A stretch of DNA of 64,000 nt, from positions 32,424,052 through 32,488,051 of the forward strand of contig OX235274.1 of NCBI GenBank assembly GCA_944472155.2. Direction: 5' to 3'. Each line of letters starts with the position of its first letter. The stretch's first letter is position 1. The translations under genes were made by a program, and so were the position numbers. Origin of the DNA: Trichobilharzia szidati (Eukaryota; Platyhelminthes; Trematoda; Strigeidida; Schistosomatidae). Shown piece by piece: positions 25,759 through 35,589 of the stretch. The notes under the pieces are model-generated. The model did not search any database. It had not been told where the DNA came from and saw only the letters and a list, made by a program, of their open reading frames with translations.

Positions 25759-25806
25759 GTAGAGCCTGAAGAAGAAGAATTTATTGAAACCACAATTGTT
25801 CGCTCT
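25759..25806 (+). ncRNA. Hammerhead ribozyme motif in PLE terminus (right)
   Basis: The inverted partner of 24049-24097. Stem I is AGAGC/GCUCU, the core CUGAAGA, then GAA and a stem III CACAAUUGUU with two extra bases, and C as cleavage nucleotide. It is slightly more decayed in stem III than the left copy but has a better cleavage base. Confidence 0.6.
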
Positions 25807-26087
25807 TCATTATAATATCATATAGAATATCATATAATCAATGCCAAATTTTTTCAAACTATTAAAAGTGAACTTGGTTTGGACATGTATAATTGTTCGC
25901 TCTAACTATTTTATTCAGATAAAATAAAGCTGGATACATTAAGTTATTGAGTTTGATAAAATTTCACTAATACTATATATATAATCTCAACACAAATTGA
26001 CTTCAGACATTAGTCATTCTGATGTCATGATTACACTGGAAATCAGGATTGTCAGGCTACACGGCTAGTCAGCTGTGGTTGAGCCAC

Positions 26088-27060
26088 CTTTCAGATTCAG
26101 ATTTATTGGTTGAAGATAGAAGGCTTGGAGCCTATGTTAATCCTTTTCTAGTTAATTTCTGTGGTTGTCCAAACCCTTCTTGAAGGAATCAGTTGAGGTT
26201 GCAGACACCCCTTCTTCTGGGAGTCGGTTCCAAGAGTTTATGACTCGATGTGATAACCAGTACTCAACAGCAATATGATTTCTTCATGGCTTTTGAACTC
26301 TCCTTCTATGTCCTCTAAGGTGTTCCGACCTGGTGGGAAGGAAAAGAGAGAAAAGGTCAGGTCCGTAGTCATTATTTAAAATTTTAACTATTGTGATTAA
26401 ATCTCCTCTCTGCCTATGGTATAACAAGGAGAAGAGATTTAAACTGTCTAGTCTTTCCTCGTATGATAAATTAGTCATGCCCAGAACCGTACGTGTTACC
26501 TTCCTTTGAACCCTTTCTAGAATGTGTGAGTCCCTTTTTTAGACAAGGACTGGCGGCCTGGATACAGTTTTCCAGTCTTGACCTCACCAGAGATGTATAT
26601 AAGGAGGTGAACATATCTCTGATGATTCTAGTGAAGGCTCTACGAATTGCCCATAATGACCTGAAACTACGTGCAGCCACCGCGCGACAGTGTGCTGTAG
26701 TTTTTAAGTCGTGGCTAACTATGACACCTAAGTCCAAGTTAATATATGTGTAAAACTTGGGCACTGTTGTAGTAAGTAATTCCATATTAGTTTGTTTATT
26801 AGGTATATCACACAGTGAAACAGTATTATTTACTGGATGACGTTTCGAACAAAATTTATTGTTCATAATCATATCAATTGTGATATTGTGATTATGATTA
26901 TGATTATGAACAGTAATAAACTGTGTTCGAAACTCTGTCATCCAGTAAATAATACTGTTTCACTGTGTGATATACCTAATAAACAAACTAATATGGAATA
27001 AGTCCAAGTTAGTCCAATCAGTTGCGAAAAACACTATTTAATAGACTGTTGTCCCTTGAA
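26088..27060 (-). pseudogene. CR1/jockey-type LINE C-terminal fragment
   Basis: The - strand encodes the post-RT C-terminal region typical of CR1-like LINEs. Recognisable pieces are LGVIVSHDLKTTAHC, LYTSLVRSRLENC and then, in another frame, LSYEERLDSLNLFSLLYHR and RGDLITIVKIL. At least one frameshift lies near 26475. The 3' end is around 26088. The coding stretch is split by the 257-bp PLE hairpin at 26742-26998. Confidence 0.8.
26742..26998. mobile_element. 257-bp PLE-derived hairpin with 13-bp target-site duplication
   Basis: Flanked by 'taagtccaagtta' at 26729-26741 and 26999-27011. The inserted unit is mostly an inverted repeat of the PLE terminal sequence. One arm (about 26788-26875) and its complement (about 26890-26998) match over at least 63 bases, including 'cagtattatttactggatga'. 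It has no coding part, so the inverted terminus seems to have moved, or been copied, as a unit. Confidence 0.8.
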
Positions 27061-27194
27061 CATTTCATCGACAAATTTATTTTAAGTCTTAATGTGTTTG
27101 TTGGTATTAAAGCTCATTCATCGCTAAAATTTAATACTACATCTTTGAACTAACTAGGCATTATAGGAATGCATGCATTCTTATATAGATTACT

Positions 27195-27285
27195 AGCCTA
27201 TCCCGAGCCCAGAAATGAAGAAATGTTGGGCGTTGAGCTAGCAGTTCCACCCCATAAAAAACAACAATCTCACCGTTAAATGAAA
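27195..27285 (+). mobile_element. SINE-A body fragment
   Basis: 'gttgggcgttgagctagcag' and 'ccccataaaaaacaac' match the SINE-A body. Both head and tail are gone. Confidence 0.45.
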
Positions 27286-27544
27286 TAAAGCTACTTTCTG
27301 CTAGATAACGGAGAAGACTAACCATTTTGAAGACAGATGTAAGCCTTTTGAAAAGATAGTCGATCTATATGACTTCTTCAGATGAAAGCAAAAGCAGGCG
27401 TGGAGATACAAATGTCCGAGAGGAGGTTTGAGGCTGCCAACGCTGTTCGGATTGCATATTACCTAAGCACCACTTAGAACTCAAGATAAATCATAACAAT
27501 AATAATCTCAACATTTAAATAATTCTCAGTTTTCAATTGAATGG

Positions 27545-28500
27545 ATATTGAACAAAGAATATTCTTTTCGATAACTTCATCATCAGGCTCTACAGTTATA
27601 TATACACATTATAGTGAATGAATGAATTAGTGTTATTAACAACATTAATGTTGTTTAAATAACATCGAATCAATAATATCAGTAGATTACTGTTCATTGG
27701 CATCAACATAACAATAAACTTAATGTCAGAAAAACTAAGAAAGACAGTAATACAAATTCATGGATTTAAAGTCTCTATTGAAGGCCAGGCAGGGCAGTAG
27801 TAGGGGTTGGACTTGCTTCTTTAGCACACAAAGCACTGGTTGTTTGAGGCGAATTGCAATAGCCTCTGCTGTTTGGAGCATGCGGTACTTCGATGTTTTT
27901 GGCAATTTATTAGGCACCCGGTAAATGATAGAGAAGGATTCTTCAATGCTAGCTGGCTTTGTGGCCGGTTTGCACCAGAGGGTCCAATATTGAACTGTTA
28001 ATAGTTTTAACTACACCTTTACATAGCCATACTGGGAGATGTTACCTAGTGAGCACGAAAAATCAAGTTCCTAGAGCAACGGCCAATATAACTCGTTCCA
28101 CAAGCGCGGTTGAATTGTTAGATACAATTGCAAGTGGCTAGTCTAGGTACTTTATCTTTCGGTCGAGGAATCACCATCGGTTGTGTAGAGAATAAGTCGT
28201 GTAGTTTGCCAGCATTAAAAGTTCTTTGGACAGATTTTCTTAATTTCTTCGTAATTATTTTCCTTGGTATATTGCCCTTGAATTGCAGCCGTATATATAA
28301 AGGCCTCTTGTTTACGAGTGGTGAGTAGTCCTTTTCCGCTTTCTTTGTCATGTGTTTCTTGGTAAATTTTTCAGTTTATAAAACTGATTACTGAGATAGA
28401 TTCAATGTAATAACTTCCACCCCACCTTTTATTTCCATGTTGACCATTTGTAATCAGTTAACTTTTATAATAAATAGGTAATGACAGGTTCATATGTGAT
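27545..28500 (-). pseudogene. PLE fragment, - strand, with 3' hammerhead motif
   Basis: The - strand encodes RPLYIRLQFKGNIPRKIITK and KRTFNAGKL-type sequence (28118-28351), the linker between PLE reverse transcriptase and GIY-YIG domains. A decayed endonuclease and C-terminal tail follow down to 27735. At 27550-27593 the - strand has GAGC-CUGAUGA..GAA-AAGAAUAUUCUU-U-GUUC. This is a hammerhead core with stem I GAGC/GUUC and a palindromic stem III; stem II is weak. Stops and frameshifts show it is dead. Confidence 0.7.
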
Positions 28501-28639
28501 CAAAATCTTCGAAATGTGTTGGACAAAAATATCACATGCGTCAACACACATAAGTTGACTGTTTTCCGAAATTTGTAAAACCAAAGTACTAACCGTTCAA
28601 AATTTAAGTATCTGAAGTATGGCAACCAATACACACTAA

Positions 28640-29045
28640 GAATCAGTCTGCGCCGAGCGAAAGACTAGACATATATAACATCAGTTACTACCTGATATCC
28701 AGCAGAATTACCCATTACACTCCTAAAGGAGGTGAACTGCAGGCCTGAATAGCTCACTAGTGGTAACATCTCTGACTGCACAACTGGGTGAACCGGCGGC
28801 TCGAATCTCAGAAGGGATATGAGTTCCTTCAGACTAGTGAGTGAGTGTCAAAAAGCACAAAACCTAAGTCAGAGGCTTCTTGTCCATTACCTTCAACTGT
28901 CTAACAACAACCCAGAGTGCACCATGATGGTGAGCCAACTAGAATGGTGACCAAATTGCAAACTTCACTGACAGAATTCAATCTGGACCAAACGAAAGTT
29001 CAGACGAGTAACATCAGTTAACACGCAGTGTCCAATGAAAATAAA
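28640..29045 (+). mobile_element. SINE-D, tRNA-derived, + strand
   Basis: 'gcctgaatagctcactagtggtaac' resembles an A box and 'ggctcgaatctc' a B box. A decayed hammerhead-like segment is near 28835-28885. The flanks share 'actagacatat' and 'tagaatggtg.cca' with the copies around 37.1-37.9 kb. Confidence 0.7.
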
Positions 29046-29171
29046 TTCTTCTTTACAAATATATCAAAAGAAAGAAAGAACATAATTAAAACATTCCTCA
29101 CTTAGCGTAATTCTATTTTCTGTTAGAAACCGAAATTTATTATTAATGTCGTGATGATATTTATAATTTTC

Positions 29172-29370
29172 AGGTATTGGTTTTGTGGGGATTTTGTTTG
29201 ATTGGTTGGAGGATTTCATCATGAGCTGACATCTATTAGAGAACCATTAGAAAACCAGCTGTTTCGTCCCAGTTTGGAACTCTTCAACAGAATGCAACCG
29301 CCTCCAGGGTTTGAACCCAGGACCTTCTGCTTACAAGGCCAGCGAGCAGTTCTGTTAAAGCCATTGGGTG
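29172..29370 (-). mobile_element. SINE-C, - strand
   Basis: The - strand has a tRNA-like head ('gggttcaaaccctgg'), a hammerhead-like 'ccaaactgggacgaaac', and the tail 'aaatcctccaaccaatc'. Confidence 0.75.
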
Positions 29371-30055
29371 AATAACAGTCATAGATAAGCGATTCATACG
29401 TTGATTAAGCGTAAAATCACCCCACCTCTATGCTATAAATAAGATGACTTGATTACATCACAAAACCTGACTTTTTGTTAATATGTAAGTAGAATAATGA
29501 CCAAGGTTACATAAATATTTAGACCATAAATCAACACAAATCAGTGGACACAGGTGTTAGATTTTCTAGTTTTTTTCTTTCTTATATATTTCAAGACGAT
29601 AAACTAATTATTTTGAAAGCTATGCATCTTTATGTGATGTTTCAATACAATCCCAAACATATTCTTGGACAGAATGTGAATAACAAACGTATCAAAATGC
29701 CATAACTATCCTTTATTCGGATAAAATTCTTAGCTACTTATAAATAATAAACAGTAGTAAAATGTATATATTTGAAAAAATCGCATACTTACTGACAAGA
29801 AGTGATTGACAAAAGCAGTAGGTGGTGACAATCTGGAGTATTCCAGAAAAATGAAAAAAAAAATTTTTAAGAAATATTTTGACGACTGACTATTGAGGAG
29901 AACTATTGCGTGAAATATTCTCTAAAGAAAAAGGAAACTAATGAATGAAAATAGAAGTTTGTTAGAAGTGGGAATTTTTAAGGATGGGACTCAGCAGATT
30001 CTGCTTCCCTCTGTTTGTCTGTCCTTTTTGGAAAGATTTCAGAACATTCATATAG
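29371..30055. other. Intron sequence, nothing recognised
   Basis: AT-rich intron DNA with no coding or repeat signature that I can name. Confidence 0.35.
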
Positions 30056-30059
30056 CATG

Positions 30060-30250
30060 AAGGTGCATCGGTGGTTCAGTGTTAGAATACTCGCCAACCA
30101 CGAAATTGGTTCGGGATTTGGTCCCCGGCTGACGCCCCCATAAACCTCGCTTACCCAATAGTAACTCCCGTAAACAGGAAAGGTCTGATGGGATTCTAGC
30201 AACCCCAGTGAAACTTTGGGGTGAAGCTTAAAACCCTGTCTTCCACCAGG
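30060..30250 (+). mobile_element. SINE-A, + strand, decayed
   Basis: A tRNA-like head 'gtgcatcggtggttcagtgt' with B-box remnant 'ggttcgggatttggtcccc', then the SINE-A body and a degraded tail 'tcttccaccaggaacgc'. Confidence 0.6.
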
Positions 30251-30479
30251 AACGCTAATAGGTACAGTAAAAATGAAATAATAAGATGTCGATTAGTGTT
30301 CAGGTCACTTGAATACACCCCTCTTTCTCAGAATGTTATGAATATGTCAAAAAATGTAGGCAAAAACCTTTTTCTCTGCTTTCATCACTACACGCTATGC
30401 AATTTTCGAAGGGCTGGAATCCAGCGATCCATTGTTACTAACTTAGTCAACTCGTGATATAGCACCACTCTCACCAATG

Positions 30480-30640
30480 CCTTCGATGAGCATCCTGAAG
30501 GTCCCTAGTTCGATTCCCTGTGGTATCGTGGGTGTGCACTGATGCAGAGTTCGAAAATAGGACAAAACATCTATCCAGTGTTCCCTGCTGGTTTTCAATG
30601 ATCTCTCTAACTAATGTCGCTTTGTGACGAAGTCTAAAAC
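30480..30640 (+). mobile_element. SINE-C, + strand
   Basis: 'gtgcactgatgcagagttcg' and 'ataggacaaaacatctatcc' match the hammerhead-like region, with AUGCAGA in place of CUGANGA. The conserved 3' body 'ctggttttcaatgatctctc' follows, ending about 100 bp before a collagen exon. Confidence 0.65.
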
Positions 30641-30740
30641 ATTGATATTAAGCCAAATCCCAGAAAATTCCAAAGGCTGAAAACATCATTATTCCGTCCC
30701 ATATATAAATCATTATTGCTTTTTCTATTTTTTTCTACAG

Positions 30741-30919
30741 GTGAATACTGGATTAATCCTATTGGTGATATCGTGAGTAGCTCAGTTAAAGTGAATTGTC
30801 GTATGAAAACTAGAGAAACTTGTATTAAACCGAAACAAGACAAAATTTCAGTGGATAAACTATCGCCTTCCCTTGTAGGCAGTCAATTCTGGCTTCAACA
30901 TAAAACTCAAGTGAATGAG
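30741..30919 (+). CDS. Fibrillar collagen exon, C-propeptide (COLFI) part 1
   Basis: Joined in phase 1 to the previous exon it gives PDGEYWINP, the hallmark of the fibrillar collagen C-propeptide. It continues with VKVNCRMKTRETCIKP. The cysteines of VNC and ETC correspond to canonical cysteines 4 and 5. Canonical cysteine 3 and the adjacent calcium ligands (vertebrate pattern DPNQGC..D) are replaced by NPIGDIVSS. The acceptor is 'ttttctacag' and the donor GTAAGA. It ends in phase 0. The domain trimerises procollagen chains in the endoplasmic reticulum. Confidence 0.95.
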
Positions 30920-31204
30920 GTAAGAAATGATGCCGATAATAATAGGAAAACGACCTTGAATATTTCATTAAAACATATAACTGATCTTGAAAACTTTCAC
31001 TGTTCAAATTTAAGTCAACAGCTCAATTTTTAAGGGTATTTGTGTTATAATCTGAAATTTCCTTCTCACTAAAGAAACGCGTTTTAAGTACACTATGTTC
31101 TGCATCGTCACTTACGCATTAAATTTATCTGAGGTGAAAATAAGTTTCTCGTTTCTAATGTTATGCATCTGAATAACTCACTGCTTTCAACATGGCACTA
31201 TGTT

Positions 31205-31670
31205 ATCATTCTCTTGGAACCCAAATGGAACACAGGGCTTCATAAACACTCCTCCATTTTATCGTGTTCCTTGCAGTTCTGTACTCTACTATCATCCTCA
31301 GACTTTCATATCCTCCCCACAGGATCTCCTTCACATCACCCTCCGATATACTTCCAACTCGTCCTTTCCTATTTAGGTTCCACTCAAGGTTATACCTGGC
31401 ATTTAATGTCACTCACCAGCCTTCTCAGAATATTTCTGACCCATCTCCATTCCCTTCAACATTTCTGTTGACCAATAGGATGTTGGTTGGCTCGTTGCCT
31501 GCCAGGTTTCCTTGCTGGTTATCCTTTCTGACTGTCTTATCTTCATTATGGAGAGAAGGCAGATGTCTACAAAATCCTGCATCAGATCGTTTACTATCAT
31601 ACCATATAGAAGCAGTGACTGACTTCACATTGATGTTCATTATCCGAATCTTCAACATATCATTATAAAC
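31205..31670 (-). mobile_element. RTE LINE fragment, - strand
   Basis: A 3' end with 'tgttccatttgggttccaag' on the - strand, and upstream the NVKSV..YGSET-like region near 31600, heavily decayed. It is a divergent subfamily. Confidence 0.65.
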
Positions 31671-31679
31671 TATCTTCAA

Positions 31680-31850
31680 GTATTGGTTTGTAGGGATTTG
31701 GCTGATTGGTTACAGGATTTCATCATGAGCTGACATTGGTTAGAGAACCATCGGGAAACCACCTGGGAGTACTGGACAGCCGTTTCGTCAACCTAGTTTG
31801 GGGCTCTTCATCAGTACGCAATCAACCCTCTCCCACCCTATTGTGTGGTT
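31680..31850 (-). mobile_element. SINE-C, - strand, best stem I
   Basis: The - strand of 31769-31817 reads GUACUG, AUGAAGA, a GCCCC..GGUUGAC hairpin, GAA, ACGGCUGU, C, CAGUAC. Stem I (GUACUG/CAGUAC) and stem III (ACGG/CUGU) are complete. The core has A for the invariant first C of CUGANGA. The tRNA-like head is lost. Confidence 0.7.
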
Positions 31851-32159
31851 GTGTATTAATGCATGCAATGCAATGCAGTGCTGAGTTTTTTCTTCTAAAT
31901 TACTTATCTTTGTGGGTGGAGTCAGTCAGCTAAATTAGCTAAATTCTTATGTTCTGACAATTTGACAACCCTCGATCTACTAATTTGACTTATGTAGTTG
32001 ACTTAACTCACAGTCATTGCAAGGTGTTTTGTAAATTATATTACTGTCTAAGTGGATCAACCGACAGGGTCCTTTAACCTAAAGAGCTTGTCCCTGTCAG
32101 AGTGAGTTTGTAGGTTTGAATGTCACCGTAATTCCTGCTTTATTAAGAATCCTACTTAG

Positions 32160-32930
32160 AGAGGGTTTCAGATATCTTTCCCGCATTATATGATAAAACT
32201 ATAGATGCCTGATATTCTTTCTTATTTATGTTATCATTACTAGTTTCCCCATTATTTTTACTTTGCTTTTGATCTTTTTTGATCTTCCTAATGAATTTCA
32301 TAGGACAGCTATTTAACACCAACGTTTCTTCTATCTGTTTCATTTCATCTTTTAGGTCTTTTTTGTACTGCTTAGTGCTACTGCACTGGTGCGTCGGTGG
32401 CATAGCGGTTAGTACGCTCGCCGACCATGCATATGACCCGGGGTTCGATCCCCGGCCGACGCACACCTTTAACTCGCTCAGCTAGAAATAATGCTGGTAA
32501 AGAGGAAGGGTTGGGCATGAGGCTAGCAACCCCATCCTGTAAAAATAAAACACTGCTACAGAAACTTCTAGCCACTAGCTTGAAGCCCCATGTTCCACTG
32601 GGAACGTGAAGGAAAAAATATTTAAAAAAATAATATAGTGCTACTGCTCGGTTTGTTTAACACTTAACTAAGCCTGCCATCACAGACAACGACAGATGAG
32701 ATGAATTAAAGTCTAAATATCTATTAGAATGTGTTGGTTTTTTATGAACACTAGTGTGCAATCTACCTTCGTCTATTCGTTTTATTTTACCATCTAACAT
32801 AACTAATTCTCCTTGTTCATTTTTCGATTCAAATGCGAATTTTATTCCCTTTACTAGAGAATTTATATGTATCAAGAAGCTAGAGATATGTTCTGTTTCT
32901 AACAGTGTGAAAGTGTCAATCATCCCCATA
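32160..32930 (-). pseudogene. PLE fragment, - strand, interrupted by a SINE
   Basis: 32657-32929 encodes the end of the PLE reverse transcriptase (KPTHSNRYLDFNSSH, the conserved YRKPTHT.QYL block). 32190-32372 continues with ETLVLNSCPMKFIRKI and SIVLSYNAGKISE. A SINE-A insertion (32385-32635) with a 12-bp duplication separates them. No endonuclease follows. Confidence 0.75.
32373..32647 (+). mobile_element. Complete SINE-A with tRNA-like head and 12-bp target-site duplication
   Basis: The duplication 'tagtgctactgc' is at 32373-32384 and 32636-32647. The head (32389-32464) is 76 nt long, with a perfect 7-bp acceptor pairing GTGCGTC/GACGCAC and the T arm 'ccggggttcgatccccgg'. The body is shared with 1-112 and 10245-10490. 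The tail is 'atgttccactgggaacg', like the RTE LINE 3' end. It is the reference copy for the family. Confidence 0.88.
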
Positions 32931-32989
32931 TCTCCACCATATTTTTGGAGTAGGATTAAATGTATTAAGAGTAATATTTTCTCAGTTCT

Positions 32990-33330
32990 CCATAAACGTC
33001 ATCCAGTTGTTAATACTGCATCATCACTGTGTGATATTTGAGATAAACTTCTCTAATATGAAATTACATTCTACCACAGTGGTCAAGTTCGGCACTTACA
33101 TTAGTGATACTGTAGGCTTGAAACCTTGAAGTTTCAATAGCCTTGGTGTTTTATTTTTTAGGGAGTGGGAATTTTAGCCTCAAATCCAACCCTCCCTTGT
33201 TTTTCAGGCCTACTATCGACTACTAAACTAATAGAGTTGTAGGAATGCCTCAGCAGGAATCGAGTCCAAACTGCGTGTGTTCTCTGACAAGTATTTTACC
33301 GTTGGACAATCAACGCGCCTTAAGAACTAC
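32990..33330. mobile_element. PLE terminus and SINE-A, adjacent
   Basis: 32990-33105 matches the PLE terminal segment ('cgtcatccagttgttaatac', 'cagtggtcaagtt'). 33115-33330 is a - strand SINE-A with body and a decayed tRNA head ('ggaatcgagtcc'). Confidence 0.6.
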
Positions 33331-33536
33331 TTAATCGCGTCTTTTGGAATAGCTGCATTAGTCATTTTGCATAATATAATAATATTTTTCGGATCAGTCT
33401 TCAAATGGAATTTAATGTGAGGAGGAAACTGAAGACCAATATGTATTTGTTTTTAATCTAGTTTCGATTTTCCCGTTGATCGTTAGAACCTAAATGTCCA
33501 GCCTTTTTTGACATATAGGCTCCTAGTCCGTACTAG

Positions 33537-33890
33537 TGTAACGACAGAAGACAAGGGCCAGGCAACAAATCGTTTATTGAGAAAAGCAACAGATATTTTG
33601 AGATTTTTATGCACATTATTATTCGTTATTGTTAGCAGAGAAGCAACGTTTTCTGATTGGTTGTTTTCCTGTTGAAGGTTATTCTGTCATCTCTTTTTTG
33701 CTGTTCCTTAGATAGTCCACTGATATATCTGTTAATCGTATCCACCTACACTAAGTCTGCTGTAATTGGTTGTTGAGTTCGTCAAGGTCAGGCTTCGCTC
33801 TTGTTTTTTTCTCATGTCCCCGATTTGGCATGTAAACATTGACGTAAATTGCTGTCTACCGATTTTGGCTAGCAGACAGCTCTCACCGCA
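33537..33890 (+). repeat. Solo LTR, family copy 2
   Basis: 354 bp, TGTAACGACAGAAGACAAGG ... CACCGCA, flanked by ctag (33533-33536 and 33891-33894). It contains 'ttctgattggttgttttcc', as in the other copies. No internal coding region is present. Confidence 0.75.
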
Positions 33891-34171
33891 CTAGTACGAA
33901 ATGAACATATTGGATTCTACTGCTAATCACTATCTTCCAAATTATATACATATTGCTTAATCAAGACAAAACGTACCATACATAACTGTCATCTGAAGCA
34001 GTGTGTAAATTATTAAAGATTCCGTATAGATATGCAACGAAGATAGCTCGCTCTTCACAAAAACATCAAGCATGTAAACATTTTCGAAACTTTAATTTTC
34101 AAAATTACTTTCCGTCTAATTATAACACCGGGTTTTTGTTTATTGTTTTTGTTTATTCATTTCCCATCTAG

Positions 34172-34393
34172 TTCAATTATGCCATAGATCCAGAACAGCT
34201 TAATTTCTTAAAGATAACAAGTGACGCTGCTGTACAACGAATCTATTTCTCATGTACAGGCTTATTGAAGTCAGAATCTAATTCTACGGCATCATTAGCT
34301 GAAAGTATTAGTCTACTAGGAGATGATGATTCAGTGCTGCAGAGAAATCATCCTCTAAGAAGATTTAAAATTGAACAAGATCAATGTGGAAAG
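34172..34393 (+). CDS. Fibrillar collagen exon, C-propeptide part 2
   Basis: 74 codons, phase 0. The acceptor is 'cccatctag' and the donor GTAATT. DPEQLNFLKITSDAAVQRIY matches the canonical block that in vertebrates reads as helix, then N-glycosylated strand, then YHC. The cysteine of YFSC is canonical cysteine 6 and that of QDQC cysteine 7. The usual glycosylation sequon before YHC is missing, but NST occurs further on (ESNSTAS). The LAESISLLGDDDSVLQ stretch is specific to this protein. Confidence 0.94.
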
Positions 34394-34644
34394 GTAATTC
34401 TACATGTCTAGTGTTTACAATAGGTCCTTCTGTTATTACTCTGTATCCTTTTATCATTTTGTTGTGTACAAAATAATAATGCGAAATATGCGTTCTTTAC
34501 GGAACAGCCGATATTCAGTTAGGCTGAAGGTGCCCATTGAGAATTTAAAACACTGATTTCAGCAGTTCAGCAGCATGTCAAATACCTACCCTGATAAATT
34601 AATCAGGAAGCATGTAGGAAAGTGTGAAAACAGAATTAATAATA

Positions 34645-34755
34645 TAACTGGTGGATGGTGACTGGCATTTCGTCCTACTTGGGACTCGTCATCTGAGACC
34701 AAGCACTTCGGTCCAATCAATCGATTGGAAAATCTAAAATTCAATTAAAGAATTA
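34645..34755 (-). mobile_element. Smα-type SINE fragment, - strand
   Basis: The - strand reads 'cagatgacgagtcccaagta' and 'ggacgaaatgccagtcacc'. Stem II and GAA are intact. The core is AUGACGA and stems I and III are damaged. The family tail 'ggtccaatcaatcgattgg' is present on the + strand. Confidence 0.65.
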
Positions 34756-34789
34756 ATAATAATAATAACAATAATTTTTTAATACAGAT

Positions 34790-35115
34790 TGATTCCGCAC
34801 CGTATTTTCAGTACAAGTATGGAATTTTCAGCATGGATATCGGTAGCCTAAATTTTGCAGACCGACCATAGATATCGGGTGTGCGTCAGCAGGAGATCGA
34901 ACCCCTGGACCATGTGCATGGTCGGCGAGAGTCCTAACCACTGTGCCACCTACGATAATGATGGCATGCATGACAAATAATACACAAAATGATAACAATA
35001 CCAATAATACGGAATTTAAATTATTAGTAGTACGGACATTTTAGTACATTTATTATAATAATAATAACAGCTTTATTCCAAACAGTATTTGTGGTACAGG
35101 TATGGAATTTTCAGC
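34790..35115 (-). mobile_element. SINE-B (tRNA head, CR1-like tail) and tail fragment
   Basis: 34790-34955: a - strand tRNA-like head (anticodon-arm palindrome 'gaccatgcacatggtc', B box 'ggttcgatctcc') and body. 35045-35115: another - strand tail ending 'actgtttggaataaagctg' and (ATT)n, matching the CR1-like LINE 3' end at 61250-61300. Confidence 0.7.
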
Positions 35116-35589
35116 GTTCATTACAATATTGTATCTAATTACCTCATAAATTTTGTAAGAATTTAAAAATAAAAAAGCAACAACAACAAAAGAAAAAAAG
35201 AGAAATAAAAGAAATAAAAAGAACAGTATTGCGTTAACATGTTTAAACAATACAGCACAGGATATGATATATAAAATTAGTCTGTAATAGAATATATGAG
35301 CAACAATATAATAGTAACAAAGAAAGGAGAACAAAAGCTAATGGGAACTATTTGTTAGAGTGCCGCAGTAAGGTGATCGTGTCATGCCTAACAGTTTTCT
35401 CATCACATAACAGCTGTGCCAGATAGGGTATTGTGGAGTTTTTATACTTGGTAGTCCTGGCATATAGCTTCCTATAGTTACTTCTAGTTCTACCAGGAAG
35501 AAAACCCACTCCAATAAATATTTAGACTTCGGATCATCACACTCCATCAGCGCAAAGGTATCAGTTATTTCAAGTCTTCTTAGACGAGC

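Larger units (their letters stand above)
24049..25806 (-). mobile_element. Penelope-like element remnant with inverted terminal arms
   Basis: 24063-24392 and 25466-25798 are near-perfect inverted repeats. A further inverted match is 24577-24662 with 25330-25420 (both encode AIRRRNLSESCNVFAQ). Between them the - strand codes a PLE C-terminal part (24825-25298) with the GIY-YIG motif (CTCGHTYIGGTHRSLQVR). The central RT region is deleted. The layout is two 5'-end copies facing each other, with the outer ends carrying hammerhead motifs. This is consistent with known PLE behaviour (inverted pseudo-LTRs). Confidence 0.8.

Noticed and set aside
24049..25806. A DNA transposon with terminal inverted repeats
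   Set aside because: The interior codes for a GIY-YIG endonuclease of the Penelope type and the ends carry hammerheads, so the inversion is of retroelement ends, not transposase-bound repeats.
26493..26753. A + strand ORF of 86 codons
   Set aside because: It is antisense to the CR1-like LINE C-terminal region, which has clear protein motifs on the - strand.
32389..32464. A functional tRNA gene
   Set aside because: The cloverleaf-like head is joined to a SINE body and LINE-like tail and is flanked by a target-site duplication, so it is part of a SINE.
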